Shown: positions 7,467-14,310 of the stretch, in pieces
Layout of the letters: the number at the start of each line of letters is the position of its first letter
How positions within the stretch are numbered: position 1 is the stretch's first letter
Source: an uncultured Clostridia bacterium
GTDB taxonomy: Bacteria; Bacillota; Clostridia; Oscillospirales; Oscillospiraceae
Direction of reading: 5' to 3'
Assembly: GCA_945927915.1 (NCBI GenBank)
Contig: CAMEMX010000009.1
Coordinates: forward strand, 1 to 15,888
DNA length: 15,888 nucleotides
Translations under genes and position numbers: made by a program
Notes under the pieces: generated by a model
Seen by the model: only the letters and a program-made list of their open reading frames with translations
What the model was told of the DNA's origin: nothing
The model's database searches: none

Positions 7467-7495
7467 AGTGTATCACAGTTCCATCCGTTTTTCAA
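7467..7495 (-). promoter_or_regulatory. Promoter of the aldo/keto reductase - 8-oxoguanine deaminase operon
   Basis: Minus-strand -35 TTGAAA (7490-7495), 17-nt spacer, extended -10 TGATACACT (hexamer TACACT at 7467-7472). It sits between the upstream terminator and the AGGAGG-type site of the aldo/keto reductase gene. Confidence 0.7.
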
Positions 7496-7499
7496 CGGA

Positions 7500-7527
7500 A
7501 AAAGCGGCGTCCGCGGACGCCGCTTTT
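7500..7527 (-). terminator. Intrinsic terminator after the zinc-ribbon membrane protein gene
   Basis: A perfect 28-bp inverted repeat, AAAAGCGGCGTCCG followed by its exact complement CGGACGCCGCTTTT, lies 9 nt past the stop at 7537. On the minus strand it ends in a T run (TTTTTCC). It isolates the downstream aldo/keto reductase promoter. Confidence 0.9.
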
Positions 7528-7536
7528 GTAACGGTA

Positions 7537-8880
7537 TCAGGCACAGCAGCGCTTCTTGCAGGCGCGGCTGATGAGCAGCCCGGCAAGGCCGACGACAAAG
7601 GCGATGCCGCCGCGCAGGGCAAACAGCGCGGCAACGTGCAGCAGAAGCGCCGACAGCAGCTCCACGATGGGCACGGAGACGAGCAGCGCCGCACCGCACA
7701 GCGCCAGCGCTACCGGCAGATACAGGCAGCCGAGCACCAGCACGGTGACGAAGATCGCGGTCAGACAGGCGGGGATGTTCGCGCGGTTGACGACAAGGAT
7801 CAGCGCCAGCATCAGCACGCACAGGAAGATGGACAGCCCATAGCCGAGCGGAGAGAGCGCAAACCGGGTCAGACCGAAATCGGCGTCCAGGAAGCGCTCC
7901 AGACGGGCGGCGGACCTGATGTTGTCAAAATCGAAGGAGGCGTTGAGGCAGGTAATGAACTGCTTACGGCCGACGTCGCTGGCGAAAATGTCGCCCGCCA
8001 GCTCACGGTTGTCGTCGAAGAAATCCACGATGTCCTCCGCCGTGAGCGGGATCACCGGCTTATTCGCGACAAAGTAGTCGGTGTAGCCTGCCAGCGCGTG
8101 CGCAACGGCCTCCTTCGCCTCGTCAGAGTCCAGGATATTCTGAAGATCCTTGCCGCTGAAGGCGTGGGTGAGCGGCGCGGGCATGGTGTTCCAGATATAT
8201 TCGGCAAGGCTGTACCGCTCGCCGTCCACCTCGACGCTGGCGTGGCGGAGATCGGTGTCCTTCAGCACGGATTCATAGGTGTCCTCGTTGAGGATGCCGC
8301 GCAGGATGCCGACAGAGCTGGCATAGAGGAAGAAAATGGCGAAGAAAATGCACAAAATGGCCGTTGCCGCCTTCGTGCCGCCGGAGGGAGCGGGTCGGGT
8401 CTTGCGCGCCTTGCCGGGCTGCGCGGGCGGCGCCTGCGGCGGGACGGGGGGCGCATACCGGGGCGGCACAGGCGGAACGGGCGGAACGGGCGGCGCGTAC
8501 TGCGGCGGGGTGAAGGGCGTATACTGCGGCGCGGAAGGCGCTTCCGACTGCGGTTCCTCCGCCGGGAAGATCGGCTCTGCGGGCACCTCCTCCGCCGGGA
8601 AGGCCGGCATCACAATCGTATCCTCCGGCAGCGGCTCCGCCGGGACGTCGGTTTCCGGCAGCGGCGCGGTCTCCGGCATGAAAGCGGTCGTCTCGACCGG
8701 ATCGGGGAAAACGACGGGCGCGTTGGGCGCGGGCGTCCACTCGACCTGCGGCTTTACAGGCTCGACCGGCGGCTCGATCGGCGCATACGGCGCAGGTTCG
8801 GGCGCCCACAGCGGTGCGCCGCACCGGGAGCAGAACCGGCTGTCGTCGGGATTCGGATTTCCGCATTTGTTGCAGAACAT
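7537..8880 (-). CDS. Zinc-ribbon, proline-rich, multi-pass membrane protein of unknown function
   Basis: A 447-residue protein. An N-terminal zinc ribbon (C3/C6 and C17/C20 in MFCNKCGNPNPDDSRFCSRCG) is followed by a long low-complexity Pro/Glu/Ala linker (about 22-166) with PPVPP-type repeats. One membrane segment lies at about 171-193. A soluble region of about 150 residues follows (about 194-343), probably outside the cell. A cluster of hydrophobic segments fills about 345-437 and the protein ends in a short Cys/Lys tail. This layout, a zinc ribbon in the cytoplasm tethered to membrane segments, is common in uncharacterised Firmicutes proteins; no enzymatic motif is visible. The start is the ATG at 8880, where the ribbon begins, with GAGG 8-9 nt upstream. 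Expression is from its own promoter at 8915-8943. Confidence 0.85.
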   Translation of the reverse strand: MFCNKCGNPNPDDSRFCSRCGAPLWAPEPAPYAPIEPPVEPVKPQVEWTPAPNAPVVFPDPVETTAFMPETAPLPETDVPAEPLPEDTIVMPAFPAEEVPAEPIFPAEEPQSEAPSAPQYTPFTPPQYAPPVPPVPPVPPRYAPPVPPQAPPAQPGKARKTRPAPSGGTKAATAILCIFFAIFFLYASSVGILRGILNEDTYESVLKDTDLRHASVEVDGERYSLAEYIWNTMPAPLTHAFSGKDLQNILDSDEAKEAVAHALAGYTDYFVANKPVIPLTAEDIVDFFDDNRELAGDIFASDVGRKQFITCLNASFDFDNIRSAARLERFLDADFGLTRFALSPLGYGLSIFLCVLMLALILVVNRANIPACLTAIFVTVLVLGCLYLPVALALCGAALLVSVPIVELLSALLLHVAALFALRGGIAFVVGLAGLLISRACKKRCCA

Positions 8881-8914
8881 GATAAAGACCTCGCTTTCCA
8901 TGATACTTTTCATT

Positions 8915-8943
8915 ATTTTACCATCGCCGGGAGAAAAATGCAA
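8915..8943 (-). promoter_or_regulatory. Promoter of the zinc-ribbon membrane protein gene
   Basis: Minus-strand -35 TTGCAT (8938-8943), 17-nt spacer, -10 TAAAAT (8915-8920), in the 79-nt gap after the DHHW gene. There is no terminator in this gap, so read-through from the upstream operon is also possible. Confidence 0.65.
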
Positions 8944-8959
8944 TCCGTTTTGTGGGGGT

Positions 8960-10207
8960 TTAACCGCCGGAGCGGTCGATGTTGACGGGGGAGCAGAACA
9001 TCACGATAACGATGTCGGGCTGCAGCTCGTCGCGGTAGGCGTCGAGGCTGCCGTCAAAGTTGCCGTTGGCCTGCCGCACGTCGATCATATCCAGGCGGCT
9101 GCAAAGCAGCGACAGGTAGGGCGCGACGACGGTGGAATACGAGTCGTGGATCAGCAGCACGCGCGGCCCGTCGGGGTTTTGCGAGTTGGTGATGCGCGTG
9201 AGCGGGCGGTTGCCGCAAAGCACGGCCTCATAGAGGCTGGCGGCGTAATAATCCGTCTCGGAGAGCATTTCGCGGTCGAACATCACGTCGGAAAAACTGC
9301 CCTGTACGTCGACGACCTTGTCCGGATGCTCCACGCGCAGCTCTGTCTCGAAATCGGGCACAACGAGGGTGAACTCGTCGGGCGAAATGTAGCCGCGCGT
9401 CACCTTGCGGCCCTGCGTGCCAAGGTAGCGGTTGGGCAGGGTCGTTTCGGAAAAGTTTTCCGCGGAGAGAAGCGAGGTGTCGAGGTCGAAGCCGCGCTCG
9501 CTGACGGCTCCTGCCACGGTTCGCGCCGCCCAAAGCCCGGCTGCCATCGTCCAGTGGTGGTCGGTGCGGAAATACAGACCGTAATGCGACAGACCGTCCG
9601 CGTGCAGCGCCTGCCGCAGGTCAAGCGTGTCCACGCCGCCCGCTTCAAGCAGGGCGAGGTGGCGGTCGAGGTTCTGGTTGATGTAGCTCAGCTCGCCGGG
9701 CGGCATCTGGTCGTCATATTGGCAGACCTTCTGCGGCACCTGCACATACAGAAGCGGGATGCCGGCTTTCTCCGTTGCGTCCGCGAAGCGCACGACGCTG
9801 TCCGCGATCTGCGACTGCGTCTGCGCGTCGGTCTGCTCGACGATGGTCGTCAGATAGCCGTTGTTCAGCAGGACGATCTCGTCGGTTTTTGTCTGAAAGG
9901 TCGCCCGGCGGAACGCGCCGCACAGCTCCAGCAGGCGCTGCCGTCCGAGCAGATGCTCCCGGCTGCCGTCGAGCCGCGCTTGGAAGTCAGTGATCCGGTC
10001 GAGTACGGTCTGTTCCCGCGCTGGCGCCTGCGCCTGTTCGGGCGCGGGCGTGTCGAAGGGGTAAAGCGCACGCCAGTCGACCGTCTGCGCGGTTTCCTGC
10101 GGCGCTTTTCCGGCAAAAAATTCGCCGAAGAGCATCGACCCGCCGCCGACAAAGAGCAGGGCGAGTACGCAGACGCATAGCAAATTGGTGGGGGTAAATC
10201 GTTTCAT
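8960..10207 (-). CDS. AlgJ/AlgX-like SGNH-type acetyltransferase partner protein (DHHW family)
   Basis: A 415-residue protein with an N-terminal hydrophobic signal anchor (about 8-28, NLLCVCVLALLFVGGGSMLF), so the catalytic part is expected outside the membrane. The family signature DHHW is at 216-219 in YFRTDHHWTMAAG, and the conserved H354-D355-S356 is in LLIHDSYST near the C terminus. DHHW/AlgJ/AlgX proteins work with MBOAT proteins to O-acetylate secreted polysaccharides, and here the MBOAT gene lies 10 nt upstream. The ATG at 10207 has GAGGAAG at its ribosome-binding position, overlapping the MBOAT stop, so translation is probably coupled. The polymer modified is unknown; no polysaccharide synthesis genes are in the window. 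Confidence 0.88.
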   Translation of the reverse strand: MKRFTPTNLLCVCVLALLFVGGGSMLFGEFFAGKAPQETAQTVDWRALYPFDTPAPEQAQAPAREQTVLDRITDFQARLDGSREHLLGRQRLLELCGAFRRATFQTKTDEIVLLNNGYLTTIVEQTDAQTQSQIADSVVRFADATEKAGIPLLYVQVPQKVCQYDDQMPPGELSYINQNLDRHLALLEAGGVDTLDLRQALHADGLSHYGLYFRTDHHWTMAAGLWAARTVAGAVSERGFDLDTSLLSAENFSETTLPNRYLGTQGRKVTRGYISPDEFTLVVPDFETELRVEHPDKVVDVQGSFSDVMFDREMLSETDYYAASLYEAVLCGNRPLTRITNSQNPDGPRVLLIHDSYSTVVAPYLSLLCSRLDMIDVRQANGNFDGSLDAYRDELQPDIVIVMFCSPVNIDRSGG

Positions 10208-10217
10208 GGCGGCTTCC

Positions 10218-11603
10218 TCAAAAGTTGAAATAGATGAACGGGTCGTAGGTGCTGCTCAGGATGAAGCCCACGGTCAGCAGGAAGACCAGAAGCTGGAACA
10301 GCGCCGCGAGGTACTGCGCGGCGGGCCTTTGCGCGAAGCGCCGCTTTTTCAGCCACGGCACGAGCGGGAAGCTCAGCACACCGCCGAGCAGGAAATAGAC
10401 GAAGCCGTTCGTGAGAGCGCTGCTCGTCGCGCCGCTCCAAAGCCCGCAGGGCGCACGGAAGAACAGGGCGCGGAAGTATTCGCCCGCCGCGCCGAGCGAG
10501 ACGGCGCGGAACAGCACCCAGCACAGCCCGACCGCCAAAAGCGTGTAGGCGCGGCCCAAAAGCGACGGCAGGCGCTGCAGAGGCGTGTATTTTTCGAGCA
10601 TCAGCAGGACGAAGTAGGTCAGACCCCAGAGCAGGAACGTCCAGTTTGCGCCGTGCCAGAGACCCGTCAGGAGCCAGACCGCAAAGAGGTTGAACAGATG
10701 CCGCGCCGGACGGACGCGGTTGCCGCCGAGCGGGATGTAAACATAGTCGCGGAACCAGCTCGAAAGCGAGATGTGCCAGCGCCGCCAGAAGTCGGTGACG
10801 CTCCGCGCGGCGTAGGGATAGTTGAAGTTTTCGTTGAAACGGAAGCCGAACATCCGCCCGAGGCCAATGGCCATGTCGGAATAGCCGGAGAAGTCGAAGT
10901 AGATCTGCAGAGCGTAGGCGCCCATGCCCAGCCACGCAAGGCCGGTGGTCAGTGCGCCGCCGTCAAAGGCGAGGTCGGCGGTTTTGGCGAGGTTGTTCGC
11001 CAAAATGACCTTTTTCGCCAGACCCCAGAGGAAGCGGCGCAGCCCCTCGGAAAAATCCGTCCAGCTTTCCCGCCGCGCGACGATCTGCTCCGCGACCGTC
11101 TCATACCGGACGATCGGCCCGGCGATGAGCTGCGGGAAGCAGGCGATGTACAGCCCGACGTGCAGCAGGTTCTTCTGCGCGAGGGCGGGCTTGCGCTTGA
11201 CGTCGATGACGTAGGACAGCGCCTGGAAGGTGTAAAACGAGATGCCGATGGGCAGCTCCAGCCCCGCCAGCGTCAGCGTCAGACCCAGCAGGTTGTTGCA
11301 GTTCGTGATGGCAAAATCGAGGTATTTGAACACGAACAGTACCGCGAGGTTGAACACGGAGGCGCAGGCGACGACGGCGTTGCCGTTCTTCCCCGCACCG
11401 ATGGCAAGGCCGAACAGCCAGTTGACGGCGATGGAGGCGAGCATCAGAAGGACATAGACCGGCTCACCCCACGCGTAGAACGCGACGCTTGCGAGGAACA
11501 AAAACGCGTTGCGGAAGCCGCGGCCGCGCACAAGCGGATTGTAGTAGACGAGCAGCGTCAGGGGCAGAAACAGAAACAGAAAGGTGGCGGATGAGAAAAC
11601 CAT
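10218..11603 (-). CDS. MBOAT family O-acyltransferase, AlgI-like
   Basis: A 461-residue polytopic membrane protein beginning FSSATFLFLFLPLTLLVYY, typical of AlgI/DltB-like MBOAT proteins. Diagnostic segments are LPIGISFYTFQALSYVIDV, FPQLIAGPIVRY, IYFDFSGYSDMAIG, FWRRWHISLSSWFRDYVYIP (H277) and the active-site region LTGLWHGANWTF (H317, the invariant MBOAT histidine). It should carry acyl groups across the membrane for transfer to an extracellular glycan by the DHHW partner encoded next. The ATG at 11603 has AAGGAG 6 nt upstream, overlapping the stop codon of the GTPase-ribonuclease gene (10-nt gap), which places it in that operon. Confidence 0.94.
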   Translation of the reverse strand: MVFSSATFLFLFLPLTLLVYYNPLVRGRGFRNAFLFLASVAFYAWGEPVYVLLMLASIAVNWLFGLAIGAGKNGNAVVACASVFNLAVLFVFKYLDFAITNCNNLLGLTLTLAGLELPIGISFYTFQALSYVIDVKRKPALAQKNLLHVGLYIACFPQLIAGPIVRYETVAEQIVARRESWTDFSEGLRRFLWGLAKKVILANNLAKTADLAFDGGALTTGLAWLGMGAYALQIYFDFSGYSDMAIGLGRMFGFRFNENFNYPYAARSVTDFWRRWHISLSSWFRDYVYIPLGGNRVRPARHLFNLFAVWLLTGLWHGANWTFLLWGLTYFVLLMLEKYTPLQRLPSLLGRAYTLLAVGLCWVLFRAVSLGAAGEYFRALFFRAPCGLWSGATSSALTNGFVYFLLGGVLSFPLVPWLKKRRFAQRPAAQYLAALFQLLVFLLTVGFILSSTYDPFIYFNF

Positions 11604-11613
11604 GGCTTGCTCC

Positions 11614-14199
11614 TTACGTCGGATCGGGCAGATTTTGCAGCGGGCTGTGCTGCACGGCGGCGCGACGGGCCTCGGCGTGCAGCGCGCGGATGACGGCGGC
11701 GATCTTTTCGTTGGTGCGTTCGATCTCGCCCAGAAGCTCGTTCGCCGACACGCGCAAAACGCCGCTTCTGAGCGCCGAGAGCTGGATGAGCGCGTCGCTC
11801 GTCGCCACGCGGACGCGGTAGTTTTTGCCGATTTTGCCGACGAGCGTTTCGATATAGAGGTCGGCGCTCTCGTTTTCCTTCGTATAGACCACGCGGAGGT
11901 TGTCGCGCCGCGTCTTCGCGCCGAGGCCGCCCTTGACGCGGTAGCTGTCGAAGACGACCACCGTCTCGCAGGGGTGGAAGCCGCAGAAGTTGCTTAAAAT
12001 GTCCAAAAGCCGCTCCCTTGCGCCGGAGAGGTCGCTTTGCGCCTGTTCGCGCAGACCGTCCCACGCGAAGATCATGTTGTAGCCGTCGACGATCAGATAT
12101 TCCTGCTTATGCGGCGGGAGGGAGACGGTCTCCTGCGAGGTCTGCACGGGCGGGCGGTAGAGCGTGCGTTTTTCCGGGCCGAACTCCCGCTCGATGATTT
12201 TTTGCAGCTCCCGCTCGTCGAGGTCGACGTTCTGCGTGCGCACGCGGACGGGTGGCGGCGCGTCGTCCTTCGCCTCGCGCAGGACGCTTTCCAAGTGCAT
12301 ATAAGACGGCACATCATTCCACTTGACATTCATGCCCGCGCCGTGCGAGCAGAAGACGGAATCGGGCGTGTTATCCACGTCGGCTTCGGGGTCGTAGGCC
12401 GCTTCTTCGATGATCTTCTGCGCGTTGTGGCAGGGGGCGTAGCCCTCGACCTCGCAGACGAGCTTGCCCTGTCCGCGCGTGTAGGCGACGACCTCGGACA
12501 TATAAGACTGCATCTCGGATACGGGCGCACTGCCCTCCAGAACGGTCAGAGCGCCGTCCTGCTCCGGCGCACCGAACGTGCCGCCCATGGCGCGCAGGTC
12601 GTTGATGGCGCGGCCGAGCTGCGCCGCAGGCACGCTGAGGCGGAAGCGGTAGTAAGGCTCCAGAAGGACGCTCTGCGCCTGCATCAGCCCCTGCCGCACG
12701 GCGCGGTAGGTCGCCTGACGGAAGTCGCCGCCCTCGGTGTGCTTGAGGTGGGCGCGTCCCGCCGCGAGGGTGAGCTTCATATCGGTGACCGGCGACCCGG
12801 TCAGGACGCCGAGGTGTGTTTTTTCCTCCAGATGGGTCAAGATCAGGCGCTGCCAGTTGCGCTCGAGCACATCCTCGGAGCAGATGCTGTCAAATTGCAG
12901 TCCGCTGCCGCGCGGCAGGGGAGAGAGGAGCAGATGCACCTCCGCATAGTGGCGCAGCGGCTCAAAGTGCCCGACGCCCTCGACGGTGTCCGTGATCGTC
13001 TCGCGGTAGGAAACGCGCCCGCCGTCGATGGCGACGTCGAGGCCGAAGCGCTCCGCAATGAGCGCCTTCAGTACCTCGATCTGCACCTGTCCCATGAGCT
13101 GGGCGTGGATCTCGCGCAGACGCTCGTCCCAGACGATGCGAAGCTGCGGTTCCTCTTCTTCCAGTTCGCGCAGCCTGGGAAGCACCGTGCGCACGTCCGC
13201 ACCTGCGGGCAGGCCGATGCGGTAGGTCATCACGGGCGCAAGCAGCGCGCTTTTGCCCTCCGCCTGTGCGCCGAGACAGTCGCCCGCCAGAAGGGAGGAA
13301 AGTCCCGTGACCGCGCAGACCGTACCCGCCGGGGCAAGCTCCGCCGGCACGAAGTCCGCGCCGGAATACAGGCGGATCTGCGTGACCTTTTCCTCGATCG
13401 GTTCGCCGCCGCGCGGGGTATAGGCAATGGGCATCCGCACGCGCAGAGTGCCGCCCGTGACCTTCAGGAAGGTCAGGCGGTTGCCCTGCGCGTCGCGGGC
13501 GATCTTGTACACCCGTGCGGCAAATTCGTCCGGGTAATACGGCTGGGCGGTAAAGCGCTCCAAAGCGGACAGCAGCTCGTCCACGCCGTCTAAATGCAGG
13601 GCCGCACCGAACAGGCAGGGGAAGAATTTCTCCTGCGCCCAGAGCGCGGCGACCGTCTCGTCCGGCAGGCTGCCGTTCGTCAGATAAGCGTCCAAAGCTG
13701 CCTCATCGCAGAGCGCAATGCTGTCAAGATCGCTCAATTCCGCGCATAATTCGCTCAAATGCGCCTTTGCGTCCTCCAACAGGCGCGTTTTGTCCGCGCC
13801 GGGGAGATCCATTTTGTTAAAAAACAGCAGGGTCGGGACATGATAGCGGCGCAGCAGCTTCCAAAGCGTTTCGGTGTGCGCCTGCACGCCGTCGGTACCG
13901 CTGACGACCAGGATCGCGTAATCCGGCACGGTCATGGCGCGCTCCGCCTCGGGCGCGAAATCGACGTGGCCGGGCGTATCGACGAAGGTGACGGCGAGCC
14001 GCTCCGTCTGAAAGCGCGCCTGCTTGGAAAAGATCGTGATGCCCCGCGCACGCTCTAAGCTGTGATTGTCCAGAAACGCGTCGCCGTGGTCGACCCGACC
14101 GAGCTGCCGGCGCTGACCGGAGCGGTAGAGCAGCGCCTCGGACAGCGTCGTCTTGCCCGCGTCCACGGGCGCGAAAATGCCTAATACGATATGCTTCAT
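11614..14199 (-). CDS. Tet(M)/EF-G-like translational GTPase fused to a C-terminal NYN (YacP/Rae1-type) ribonuclease domain
   Basis: An 861-residue protein; Tet(M)-type proteins are about 640. Residues 1 to about 660 are the ribosomal-protection GTPase: G1 APVDAGKTT (10-18), G2 RGITI (52-56), G3 DTPGH (74-78), G4 NKMD (128-131), then the EF-G-like later domains (GVLTGSPVTDMKLTLAAGRA; MQSYMSEVVAYTRGQGKL). Residues about 700-845 form an NYN/PIN-like nuclease: D705 and N708 in VDGYNMIF, D751 in VVVFDSY, D780 in ESADLYIE and D802 in VATSD, matching the acidic set of YacP/Rae1, which cuts mRNA in the ribosomal A site. G1 has Pro11 where EF-G and Tet(M) have His (GHVD/AHVD). The ATG at 14199 lacks a Shine-Dalgarno, and an in-frame TAA lies 3 codons upstream, so translation probably depends on the leader ORF whose stop overlaps it. 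It is followed by MBOAT/DHHW genes. The fusion is certain; a role in tetracycline resistance is doubtful. Confidence 0.92.
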   Translation of the reverse strand: MKHIVLGIFAPVDAGKTTLSEALLYRSGQRRQLGRVDHGDAFLDNHSLERARGITIFSKQARFQTERLAVTFVDTPGHVDFAPEAERAMTVPDYAILVVSGTDGVQAHTETLWKLLRRYHVPTLLFFNKMDLPGADKTRLLEDAKAHLSELCAELSDLDSIALCDEAALDAYLTNGSLPDETVAALWAQEKFFPCLFGAALHLDGVDELLSALERFTAQPYYPDEFAARVYKIARDAQGNRLTFLKVTGGTLRVRMPIAYTPRGGEPIEEKVTQIRLYSGADFVPAELAPAGTVCAVTGLSSLLAGDCLGAQAEGKSALLAPVMTYRIGLPAGADVRTVLPRLRELEEEEPQLRIVWDERLREIHAQLMGQVQIEVLKALIAERFGLDVAIDGGRVSYRETITDTVEGVGHFEPLRHYAEVHLLLSPLPRGSGLQFDSICSEDVLERNWQRLILTHLEEKTHLGVLTGSPVTDMKLTLAAGRAHLKHTEGGDFRQATYRAVRQGLMQAQSVLLEPYYRFRLSVPAAQLGRAINDLRAMGGTFGAPEQDGALTVLEGSAPVSEMQSYMSEVVAYTRGQGKLVCEVEGYAPCHNAQKIIEEAAYDPEADVDNTPDSVFCSHGAGMNVKWNDVPSYMHLESVLREAKDDAPPPVRVRTQNVDLDERELQKIIEREFGPEKRTLYRPPVQTSQETVSLPPHKQEYLIVDGYNMIFAWDGLREQAQSDLSGARERLLDILSNFCGFHPCETVVVFDSYRVKGGLGAKTRRDNLRVVYTKENESADLYIETLVGKIGKNYRVRVATSDALIQLSALRSGVLRVSANELLGEIERTNEKIAAVIRALHAEARRAAVQHSPLQNLPDPT

Positions 14200-14225
14200 C
14201 GGAAATTAAGAGAAGTAAGCGGCAT
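14196..14225 (-). CDS. Candidate 9-residue leader peptide MPLTSLNFR upstream of the GTPase-ribonuclease gene
   Basis: ATG at 14223-14225 with AGGAGG (14231-14236) 5 nt upstream, nine codons, and a TGA that overlaps the downstream ATG as ATGA. The downstream gene has no ribosome-binding site of its own, so this short frame may deliver ribosomes to it by termination-reinitiation. There is no run of rare or repeated codons pointing to amino-acid attenuation, and no terminator between the two. Tet(M)-type genes often have short leader peptides, which makes a regulatory role plausible. Confidence 0.55.
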   Translation of the reverse strand: MPLTSLNFR

Positions 14226-14255
14226 AATTGCCTCCTGTTGTGTTCAGAGTTTCTC

Positions 14256-14284
14256 TTGCAAGTATGGAAAAACTGCGGTATAAT
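14256..14284 (+). promoter_or_regulatory. Promoter of the TIGR00300-family gene
   Basis: Plus-strand -35 TTGCAA (14256-14261), 17-nt spacer, -10 TATAAT (14279-14284). The hexamers and spacing are identical to those of the ssnA promoter. On the opposite strand TTGCAT, a 16-nt spacer and CATACT overlap this site and are a weaker candidate promoter for the leader peptide and GTPase operon. Confidence 0.8.
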
Positions 14285-14310
14285 GCAAATATACGAAAGG
14301 AGAGAAGCGA

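Noticed and set aside
1884..11594. Long open frames on the plus strand opposite ygfK, ssnA, the aldo/keto reductase, the zinc-ribbon, DHHW and MBOAT genes (for example 1884-3293, 8336-10180, 10185-11594).
   Set aside because: They lie fully antisense to genes with clear family motifs, have low-complexity Gly/Arg/Val/Asp-rich translations typical of GC-rich shadow frames, and lack recognisable domains.
12037..13593. A 518-codon plus-strand frame inside the GTPase-ribonuclease gene.
   Set aside because: It is antisense to conserved EF-G-like and NYN coding sequence, with no ribosome-binding site or recognisable domain; it is a shadow frame.
11614..14199. A plain tetracycline resistance gene of the tet(M)/tet(W) type.
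   Set aside because: The protein is about 220 residues longer because of a nuclease domain, has Pro in place of the G1 His, matches the local base composition, and shows no mobile element around it; it looks like a chromosomal housekeeping or stress gene.
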